Shown here in pieces: positions 48,207 to 56,050 of a stretch of 64,000 nt of DNA. The translations under genes and the position numbers were made by a program. This DNA is from Pictodentalium vernedei (lineage: Eukaryota; Mollusca; Scaphopoda; Dentaliida; Dentaliidae). Positions within the stretch are counted from its first letter, which is position 1. Each line of letters opens with the position of its first letter. The notes under the pieces are model-generated. The model was not told the origin of the DNA. It was given only the letters and a program-made list of their open reading frames with translations, and did not search any database. The stretch covers positions 535,764,971 through 535,828,970 of the forward strand of contig CM062297.1 in the NCBI GenBank assembly GCA_031216915.1, given 5' to 3'.

Positions 48207-48524
48207 ATTTGAAGATAAAGGCGGCAGCTTTTGGCATAATTAATATGCCCTGTTGCCGCGAATAAATTCAACATATTTTGAGTTGCAAAGAGTTGCAGAT
48301 TCCAATCCCCAGATCTCTCAGCTCGAATGAACATTTTGAGAATTTGCACATACTCAAGATACTGCAACCACAGTTTAGCAGTTAAAGGTTTCTCGGCTAA
48401 ATATGATCTATTTTGCAAAGCAATTCTTCCAACTTGACTAGCTCTTTGGATGTGTGAACATCCGAAAGAGATGTTCGTTTATTAAAGATACCCTCACATA
48501 AGTTCCTGACTGCCTCCATGTCTG
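48207..48524 (-). pseudogene. T gene, upstream part, separated by insertion of G
   Basis: This minus-strand stretch reads LTAKLWLQYLEYVQILKMF, IRAERSGDWNLQLFATQNML and FAATGHINYAKSCRLYLQMM, then meets the GCATC target site. The same frame resumes at 19395 with LELPDKHPHLYKCFINGLHV. This is the helical region that precedes the nuclease-like motifs in the family. One frame change lies near 48410. A pyrimidine-rich tract ending in ttttgcag just upstream (about 48525-48540) looks like a 3' splice site, so this is probably a second or later exon. Further upstream exons were not identified. Confidence 0.7.
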
Positions 48525-48594
48525 CAAAATAAGACTAAAGAAAACTGATGCAACATATCGATTTCCCAATCCTATAGAAATTCGTACAAAGTAC

Positions 48595-48735
48595 CAGCCA
48601 TTTTTGAAACCTCCATAAAAAATTTTCCCCAAAGCGGATTTTGGGGGATTTTGGATATGTTGTTGGGCGAATTCTCCTCTTTCCAACGAAACCAAATTTA
48701 GCTTGTTGCAATTTTTTTCCGTGTAGGTGCCCTTT
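48595..48735 (-). repeat. Right inverted repeat of T
   Basis: Reverse complement of the block at 17035-17165. It contains ccataaaaaattttcccc and gattttggatatgttgtt on the + strand. Confidence 0.65.
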
Positions 48736-48879
48736 TTCGCTTAGATCATACGTCTTCCTGACTGCTTTCAACTCTATCAGCTGTAGACAAGCACTGCCAA
48801 ACTTCCTTCCGAGGGTTGTTACGTCACTGTCACTGCAATTTGAAAGGCAAATTTTATGGTAAAACACTTAGGAATGAAT

Positions 48880-50015
48880 TTGAACAACCTTGAACGTAAC
48901 CTCTCCCCTCCCAGCCACAATCTGCCCCCCCTAAAGGGCCCAAATGTTAAGCCAGGGACTGAAATTCAACAAACTTGAATCTGATACCCCTAGAATTCAT
49001 GAAAGGATTCTGACTGGTGGATCTGAAGAAGATTTTTAAAGAAATCTCCTCATATTGTACTAAGTTAAAATTCGGGCTCCAATAGAGAGCACAAATATTA
49101 ACCCAGGGGCCCGATTTGAACAAACTAGAATCTCATGCCCTTAGAGATGTTGCATACCAAATATGAAAGCATTCTGACTGATGGATCTGAAGAAAAGATT
49201 TTTAAAGAAGTTTCCTCATGTTGTACAAAGTTAAAATTTGGGATCCAATAGAGATCCCAAATATCTTGAATCTAACCCAAACCCACCCCCCCCCCCCCCA
49301 CTCCCTCCCGAGATGTTGAATATCGAATATTAAAAGATTCTAATTGATGGTTCAAGATTTTCATGGAAATTTCATCATATTGCACTAAGTTAAAATTCGG
49401 GCTCTGGAGCCCAAATATTAACTCAAGAACTTGATTGAACAAACTTGAATCGGAATCTCCTAGAGATGTTGTATACCAAATATCAAAACATTCTAATTGA
49501 TGGTTTGGAAAAGAAGATTTTCAAAGAAATTCTGCCCACCCCTCGAGATTTTGTATACCAAATATGAAACCATTCTGACTGGTGGATCTGAAGAAGATTT
49601 TTAAAGAAATTCCCTACTATTGCACTAAGTTAAACTTTGGGTCCCAATAGAGAGCACAAATATTAACCCAGGGGCCCAAGTTGAATAAACTTGAATCTGG
49701 ACACCCCCCCCCCCCCCCCCTCCTAGATGTTGTGTACCAAATATGAAAGCATTCTGACCTGTTGATTTGAAGAAGATATTTAAAGAAAGTTCCTCATATT
49801 GCACTAAATTAAAATTTGGGCTCCAACAGAGAAGATTTTAAAAAATGTTTTTTTCAAATATATGGGTAATTTGGTTCAATTTGGCCCAGTGGATTATGAG
49901 GAGAAGTTGATAATGTAAAGTTAATGTCGGACGATGGATGGATGGACAGAGGGATGGATGGATGGAAGGTGATTAGTATAGCTTCCCCTGCGCTTTGCTC
50001 AGGTGAGCTAAAAGC
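48880..50015. repeat. Tandem repeat, about 160-180-bp unit, with a GGAT tract
   Basis: The anchor cctcatattgcactaagtta or a variant recurs near 49047, 49212, 49373, 49612 and 49791, followed each time by an aaattcgggctccaatagag-like word, tattaaccc and accaaatatgaaagcattct. C runs lie near 49286-49299 and 49705-49721. The array ends in a (GGAT)-type tract at about 49930-49970 and then tgctcaggtgagctaaaag. Related units lie left of T at about 16.4-16.8 kb. Confidence 0.8.
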
Positions 50016-50350
50016 AAAGAGATAGGAAGTTTAAGTTTTGTATTGAAGTTATCGAAAAAGAAACCATACAAAAACAATCGTCTGTGTGTTTCTTTTTTGT
50101 TTTTATAAACAAATGATCAACAATTCATTGATTTAGCTTTGAAACTGAAACAAATTAAATCTCAAGAAACAGTTAATAACCTCTCAGTTCTTCAAGTGAA
50201 CACAGGTATTATAATTTGAAATAACGTTAAAACATGACATATACAAAGATTTTTAGATCATATAAAACTTGGAACACTTTCAACAAGCTTCAAATTTTCA
50301 TCACAAACAAATATTTAGTCTGTGTGAAACACACAGACTATTGTTTTTGC
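50015..50350. other. AT-rich spacer without a recognisable gene
   Basis: No motif, frame or repeat that I can support, apart from a small inverted word gtctgtgtgaaacacacagac near 50318-50338 at its right end. Confidence 0.4.
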
Positions 50351-50354
50351 ACGG

Positions 50355-50450
50355 TTTCTTTTTCTTTTTTTTTTTCTTCTTTTTTTTTCTTCTTCTTCTT
50401 CTTCTTCTTCTTCTTCTTCTTCTTCTTCTTCTCCTGTCTTCTGTCTTCTC
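50355..50450. repeat. T-rich tract grading into (TTC)n
   Basis: T runs broken by single C are followed by about 16 TTC units (about 50386-50433). Apparent poly-Phe/Leu or Glu/Arg frames across it are artefacts of the repeat. Confidence 0.95.
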
Positions 50451-50589
50451 ATCACTTTTTGTCCGCAAGATAACTCGAAAACGAATAGCCCTATCTCGTT
50501 GATTTTTGGCATGCCGATAGACAGCCACAAGTTCTCGGCCACCTTTGTTTTTCAAATTCCTGGAGTATCAGGGGTGTCTGTAGGGGTGT

Positions 50590-52200
50590 TTTGAAAGTGG
50601 GTCACGCCCATATCTCAGGCGTGGTATGACCTACAGACCTGGGACCAACACCAAATGAGTCGACATTCAATGGAGGTTCAAAATATGGGTCAATGTCACG
50701 GAGGTAATCTAGGGGTCATTGAGTGCATTTTTCAGAATTGCTGGAAATCACATTTTTTTGACCCCCTAAAGTATTCCTGACGTACGCACATGCATTTTGA
50801 CGTAAAAAAAGGTGGGCGTGGCAAAAATTTTTGAAAGTGGGTCACGCTCATATCTCAAGCATGGTATGACGTATGGACCTGGGACCAACACCAAATGAGT
50901 CGACACTCGATGGAGATTCAAAATATGGGTCAAGGTCACGGAGGTCACCTAGGGGTCATTAAGTACATTTTTCATAATTGCTAGAAATCACATTTTTTGA
51001 CTCCCTAAAGCATTCCTGACATACACACATGCATTTTGACGTAAAAAAAAGTGGGCGTGGCCAAAATTTTTGAAAGTGGGTCACGCTCATATCTCAAGCA
51101 TGGTATGATGTATGGACCTGGTACCAACACCAAATGAGTCGACACTCAATGGAGATTCAAAATATGGGTCAAGGTCATGGAGGTCACCTAGGGGTCATTA
51201 AGTGCATTTTTCATAATTGCTAGAAATCAAATTTTTTGACACCCTAAAGCATTCCTGACATACACACATGCATTTTGACGTAAAAAAGTGGGCGTGACCA
51301 AAATTTTTGAAAGTGGGTCACGCTCATATCTCAAGCATGGTATGATGTATGGACCTGGGACCAACACCAAATGAGTCGACACTCGATGGAGATTCAAAAT
51401 ATGAGTCAAGGTCACGGAGGTCACCTAGGGGTCATTAAGTGCATTTTTCATAATTGCTAGAAATCACATTTTTTGATCCCCTAAAGCATTCCTGACCTAC
51501 ACACATGTAGTTTGAAGTAAAAAAAGTGGGCGTGGCCAAACTTTTTGGAAGTGGGTCACGCTCATATCTCAAACATGGTATGACATATGGACCTGGGACC
51601 AACACCAAATGAGTCGACACTCGATGGGGATTCGAAATATGGGTCAAGGTCACCGAGGTCACTCAGGGGTCAATGAGTGCATTTTTCATAATTGCCGGAA
51701 ATCACATTTTTGACCTCCAAATGCTTCCCTAAAATTCAGACGTGCATTTTTTCATGAAAAAAGTGGGTGTGGCCAAAAGTTTTGAAAGTGGGTCACGCTC
51801 ATATCTCAAGCATGGTGTGATGCATGGACCTGGAGCCAACACTAAATAAGTTGACACTTGATGGAGGTTCAAAAATGTGGGTCAAGGTCACGGAGGTCAC
51901 CTGGGGGTCATTGAGTGCATTTTTTCAGAATTGCTGGAAATCACATGTTTTGACTCTCTAAAGCATCCCTGAAGTCCATACATCCATTTTTACGTAAAAG
52001 GTTGGTGTGGCCAAAATTTGTGAAAGTGGGTCATGCTCATATTTCAAGCATGGTATGATGTATGGACCTGGGACCAATACCAAATGAGTCGACACTCGAT
52101 GGAGATTCAAAATTTGGGCCAAGATCAAACAGGAGTCACGAGGGCTATTACCAGAATTGCTGGAAATCATATTTTTGAACCTCCTTGTGCATTCCCTTGA
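50590..52200 (+). repeat. Tandem array, about 237-bp unit, seven copies
   Basis: The anchor gaaagtgggtcacgctcata or a variant recurs near 50596, 50835, 51074, 51309, 51550, 51786 and 52024. Each unit also has tatggacctgggaccaacac, caaatgagtcgacactcgat, caaaatatgggtcaaggtca and ttttcataattgctagaaat, then a gtgggcgtggcc spacer. The middle copies are most alike and the outer ones more diverged. Related units lie reversed at 15.6-16.2 kb and 4.83-4.94 kb, with one diverged copy at about 54.42-54.59 kb. Confidence 0.93.
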
Positions 52201-52373
52201 TTGGTCCCTTTGAATGCTGTGAAGATATATACCTTTTCTGGTTTCTTTGAAAAAATTATCTGATTTTTGAATGAATATCTATAAATACTGTCATTGAAAA
52301 CCTATTTCTTATTTCTTTAAAACTATTTTATCCCCAAAATAAGCCTCTAAAGTATTCCCATTACATTCATAGA

Positions 52374-52714
52374 GGGGCACGGTGGCTAAGCGGTTAGAGG
52401 TGCAGGCTGCAAGCCGAGAGGTTCTCAGTTCGAATCCTATCTGCGGCAAGTGCCTTGTGTCTTTGGGCAAAAACAATTCACCCCCATTGCCTACATAATG
52501 GCATAGTGATGATGTGTACTAAGACATACTGCATGTCGATGATACATTTGCACTAACCCTGCTTGTGTGGAGTTAGCATGTTGGGGAGCCAGACAGTTGC
52601 TTGTTGTTGTTGTTTGGTGGTTCTCTGTGTTCTCTGGTTTAATGCATCCGTAAAAACTGTATGACACGAGGCGGCCTAGCTGTTGAAGTGTCGTTAAACC
52701 CCAATAAATTAATA
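52374..52714 (+). mobile_element. tRNA-derived SINE, flanked by an 11-bp duplication
   Basis: The head ggggcacggtggctaagcgg is tRNA-like. It contains an A-box-like tggctaagcgg and a B-box-like gttcgaatcc 50 bases further on, the internal promoter of RNA polymerase III. A central part (gatgtgtactaagacatact, ctaaccctgcttgtgtggag) and a 3' tail gtgtcgttaaaccccaataa ending in TAA-type repeats follow. ACATTCATAGA flanks both sides (52363-52373 and 52715-52725), so the insertion looks complete. Confidence 0.88.
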
Positions 52715-52725
52715 ACATTCATAGA

Positions 52726-53350
52726 ATGTCTTCTATGCACTGTTTGTCAACATGATAACCCAAATACAGTCAATCCTATCTCAATGTTTTTGGTATACTG
52801 ATAGACTGCCTGCCATTGGTACTTGGTCATCTATGATTTGGAGGCATGTGGGGCCTTCGGGCTCTAGATGTTAAAAACATGTTTACAACATTTACTGGGA
52901 AATGAGTTAGCTGAAGCAGTAACCCTTATCTAAAACAGAAATCTCCAGAGAGAAAGCTGAGATAGAATTCTTTGTTACATTGAACAGCACTGTATATTTA
53001 TGTTGTATCATGTTACAAAACTTCAGTCTCAATCATTGAAGAGAGAGAGAAACCTTCACTTTTCAAAGCATTTTTTTTTTAAATCTATTTATTCTCAATC
53101 ATAACTCAGGATTGAGAGGTTTTGGGATGGAGTGGTGTGTGGCTTTCTCGAAACACCTATCACAGTTACAAAGTAATAAAATGGAATATTTGAATGGTCA
53201 GATTTTAACCCTCTTAATACTTCGATGTGAATAAAAAAATATCTTTAATATAACTCACGGCTACAGAATGTTTTTCGCTTTCTTTCCTGAAACATTTAAT
53301 TCTATGTGGAATGGGACACCTTTTCAGTGTGCTTTCCAAACTAAGGGATT
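52726..53350. other. Spacer with a diverged repeat remnant
   Basis: The stretch near 52770-52860 (tatctcaatgtttttggtat, then tgatagactgcc) is a diverged copy of the sequence just left of the 237-bp array at about 50490-50570. Otherwise I see no feature. Confidence 0.5.
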
Positions 53351-53355
53351 CTTAA

Positions 53356-53490
53356 CCCTTTAGCCAACATAACGGCAAAAACCGGTCAGCTTTATACACA
53401 GAAATGTCTATTCAGTTTTAATTACTTTTTCATTTTTGCTTGAAAAACATAGCTTATGACCCTTCATTGGAATGAGCTCATTTTTTAAAG
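53356..53490. mobile_element. Left part of a small TTAA MITE, cut by a SINE
   Basis: TTAA (53352-53355) is followed by CCCTTTAGCCAACATAACGG, matching the left end of the complete MITE at 53826. The similarity goes on to cattggaatgagctcatttt and stops at the SINE at 53491. The other end of this copy was not found. Confidence 0.55.
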
Positions 53491-53820
53491 AATTATTTAT
53501 TTATTGGTGTTTAATGTCACATATTTCTGCACAGTGGTTTACCATGACCAGGACAGTTTTACGGGTGGGGGAAGTCAGAGTACCTGGGGAGAACCTCCGG
53601 GCAACAGCGAGCGACTATCAGATTCCCCACATACTAACTCGTCACAAGCAGGGTTAGCATTGGTTGAAGACAGGTGCACCATCGATGTGCAGTACACTTT
53701 AGTACACATCGCCACCATGCACCTACGTGGGCAATGGGGTGAAGTGTCTTGCCCAAGGACAGAGTGAAGACCGCACGACTTGCAGCCTGCACCTCTGCCA
53801 ACTCAGCCACTGCGCCCCCA
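53491..53820 (-). mobile_element. tRNA-derived SINE, second copy, minus strand
   Basis: On the minus strand it runs from gggggcgcagtggctgagtt through gcaggctgcaagtcgtgcgg, gtgtactaaagtgtactgca and ctaaccctgcttgtgac to a tail gtgacattaaacaccaataa with TAAA-type repeats. This parallels 52374-52714 along its length, so it is the same family. A target duplication is not clear. Confidence 0.82.
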
Positions 53821-53825
53821 TTTAA

Positions 53826-54003
53826 CCCTTTACCCAACGCAGACGATAGCAAAATTTATTATTTCAAATATCAGTTTTTTCAAATTTTCCAAACAATTTC
53901 AACAAAACCATATCATGGGACCCCTCGTTGGAACTAATATTTTTTCAACTTCTCAGTTTGCATATTACGCGGGCGGATGCAGCCGATTCGTTGGGTAAAG
54001 GGT
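53826..54003. mobile_element. Small MITE, 178 bp, TTAA flanks
   Basis: Terminal inverted repeats CCCTTTACCCAACG and CGTTGGGTAAAGGG, flanked on both sides by TTAA (53822-53825 and 54004-54007). It has no coding potential. The inverted ends and exact TTAA duplication make this a clean call. Confidence 0.85.
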
Positions 54004-54061
54004 TAAAGGATTAAAATGGAATATTTAAAGCAAATATTTTAACCCTCTGAAGATCTTAATA

Positions 54062-54125
54062 TGGGGGCACGGTGGCGCTGTGTACTAAAGCGTACTGCAC
54101 TTCGATGGTGCACCTCTCTTCGAAA
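54062..54125 (+). mobile_element. SINE fragment
   Basis: The head gggggcacggtggcg is joined to gtactaaagcgtactgcact and tcgatggtgcacctctcttc, both parts of the SINE at 53491-53820, with the middle missing. Confidence 0.6.
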
Positions 54126-54129
54126 AAGT

Positions 54130-54900
54130 CATTGAGAATAATGAAAACCGTTTCCATTCTCACAGTGTTGTTCTAAACACACATGGATATAGATGGGACC
54201 TCGGTATTTTGACAATGCCAATAAGTCTTCAGACAGGCTCTCGGGGGGTCTTCAAGGCCTTTCAACATCTACATTCCAACATTACTGAACCTTTTTACTT
54301 GCAATATATTTTCCAGAGGTACCATGCATGCACTTCATCATTGCCTTGCTAATATGAACATTCGCCATCATCAACAAATATGGCAGATCCGGAGTTGGTG
54401 GAGCCAATATTTATAAAGTAGTTTATACTCATACTTCAGGTTTGGTATGACCTATAGTAATGGTACCTACACCAAATGAGTTGAAACTTGCTGGAGGTTC
54501 AAAATGTGGTCTACCTCTATGCGGTCAAGAGAGGTTATTAAATGCATACTTTTTCGACCTATTAGGAATTTCATTTTATACCAGTTAATGCAGTTCTGAA
54601 GATTGTACATGTATCTCATCATTCAAACAAATGGCAGCGGCAGTAATGTCCATTTCTTATTCCTTGATCGAACCCTATAATTGCGCATGTCCGGGTAGAG
54701 CAACAACGAGTTTTCACCTCTCCAGTTAAAATCATTTTTCTAGTTGAAAAGCACTCTTAGATAAAAAGTAGGGAGGTGAAAAGTATTTGGGAGATATCTG
54801 CTGATGTTCTGTGGGAGTTTGTCGTTATATGGATGATGGATGAGGGGAGTAAAAATAAAAGAAAGGCTTCAAAGGAATTGACACCACCTACAAGGTCGAG
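54130..54900. other. Spacer with one diverged 237-bp repeat unit
   Basis: At about 54420-54590 the words catacttcaggtttggtatg, cctacaccaaatgagttga and ggaggttcaaaatgtgg match the 237-bp family. The rest, up to the LINE, shows no feature I can support and may include 5' UTR of the LINE. Confidence 0.5.
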
Positions 54901-54946
54901 GGAGTTAATGGCGGACAATATTCCGATATACACAGGGTTGTAGGCC

Positions 54947-56050
54947 GTGTCACCCGTCTTGACTGATCTCCCAGCAGCTATAGCGGAGAGCCTTCGTATT
55001 GTAAATAGTGATGTAGGAAGTGATGGAGCAGATTGGCGGACGCAACTATCGAGGGATGTGAGTATGAACTTTAATTCTCAAATAGATCACCAATCATACA
55101 GAGATCCCGTTCAGGAGATTGATAGAAATAGAAAAACTTCAACAGATCGTTCTGAGTCGAACTGTAATGAAGCAGGTTATATAAGTGACCTTGACCCGCA
55201 CGAAAGAATGGTAACGACGTGCAAAGGGTGTACTGCCGAACTGAGTAACATTTACAGTTTATTAGAAAATATATCTGCAAAGCTGGAATTTATTGATGAA
55301 TTCAAGTCTGAATTCCGTTTAGTTCACGAAAAACTGAATTGTATTGGAACTTCTGTCGAAAACTTAGGAGAGAGGGTTGATAAACTTGAGCATGAAACCG
55401 ATAGTATTAAAGCCAACGTATCTGACCTAGAAATAAACAATAGGGACATGGAAAATACTGTTAGGTGTTTGCAGGGTGAGGAGAAACATACCCGTGAGTG
55501 TTTGTCATTGGTGCAAAGGGACAATGCTTCCATTCATGAATCGTTTATCGATCTCCAAATGCACTCCATGCGTGACAATCTCCTCTTCTCTGGCATAAAT
55601 GAAATAGAGACAGACAAGATATCTTCTGAGGATCTCCTCACGGACTTCATCAAACACGAAATGAAAATCGAAAGACCTGTTTATTTTGAACGAGTCCACC
55701 GTTTAGGGAAAAAACAATCGGGAAGAACCAGACCAATTGTGGCAAAGTTTTCTTACTTCAAACATCGGGAGCTTCTTCGAAATCGTTCGTACATCCTGAA
55801 AGATAGTAACTTTTTTGTCAGTGAGCATTATCCAAAAGCTGTGGCGGACTATAGAAAAACAGTAATTTTGCCTTTGTCAAAACAGGAAAAGGCAAAGGGG
55901 AGAAGGGTTAAAATTGTCGCCGACCGACTGTATGTAGACAATAGACAGTTTTATCCGGCTACGCCGCCCCCTTACCGCGTCCTACACAGCCCTTCTGCAC
56001 AAGAAAACAGCAGTCACGATAATAGTTACCAAAGTAACAATAATAACTAG
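54947..56050 (+). CDS. LINE ORF1: coiled coil + RRM-like RNA-binding protein
   Basis: An RNA-chaperone type protein that in L1-like elements coats the element RNA. It is open for 367 codons. A likely ATG inside the frame is at about 55064 (MNFNSQIDHQ). An upstream ATG at 54909 (MADNIPIYTG) is in another frame, so the original start may have been lost through a frame change. A C..C pair (TTCKGCTAEL near residue 91) precedes a long coiled coil (residues about 100-190, LEFIDEFKSEFRLVHEKLN and VDKLEHETDSIKANVSDLEI). The RNA-binding part follows: FSGINEIE, FERVHRLGKKQSGRTRPIVA, KFSYFKHRELLRNRSYILK and RRVKIVADRLYVDNRQFYP. This wording is typical of L1/Tx1-like ORF1. It ends with a TAG directly before ORF2. 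Confidence 0.8.
   Translation: MSPVLTDLPAAIAESLRIVNSDVGSDGADWRTQLSRDVSMNFNSQIDHQSYRDPVQEIDRNRKTSTDRSESNCNEAGYISDLDPHERMVTTCKGCTAELSNIYSLLENISAKLEFIDEFKSEFRLVHEKLNCIGTSVENLGERVDKLEHETDSIKANVSDLEINNRDMENTVRCLQGEEKHTRECLSLVQRDNASIHESFIDLQMHSMRDNLLFSGINEIETDKISSEDLLTDFIKHEMKIERPVYFERVHRLGKKQSGRTRPIVAKFSYFKHRELLRNRSYILKDSNFFVSEHYPKAVADYRKTVILPLSKQEKAKGRRVKIVADRLYVDNRQFYPATPPPYRVLHSPSAQENSSHDNSYQSNNNN

Larger units (their letters stand above)
17030..48740 (-). mobile_element. T: TIR-bracketed element carrying a nuclease-like/CXC gene, split by nested insertions
   Basis: Inverted copies of a block of about 110-130 bp lie at about 17035-17165 (+) and 48595-48735 (reverse). Shared words include ggaaaaaattgcaacaag, aacaacatatccaaaatc and ggggaaaattttttatgg. 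Between them, on the minus strand, is one gene in two pieces, 48207-48524 and 17445-19395, interrupted by the Ty3/gypsy element G at a GCATC target. Removing G leaves the gene reading in the same frame across the junction. The outermost ends and target duplication of T are not resolved, and the outer parts of the two inverted blocks match only weakly. A multi-copy gene between inverted repeats suggests a DNA transposon, but I cannot assign a named superfamily. Confidence 0.6.

Noticed and set aside
50234-50555. Frames coding poly-Phe/Leu or poly-Glu/Arg
   Set aside because: Produced by the T-rich/(TTC)n tract. No other coding signal.
52374-52450. Possible tRNA gene from the A-box and B-box-like words
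   Set aside because: It continues into a SINE body and tail, has flanking duplications, and no convincing cloverleaf. It is the head of a SINE.
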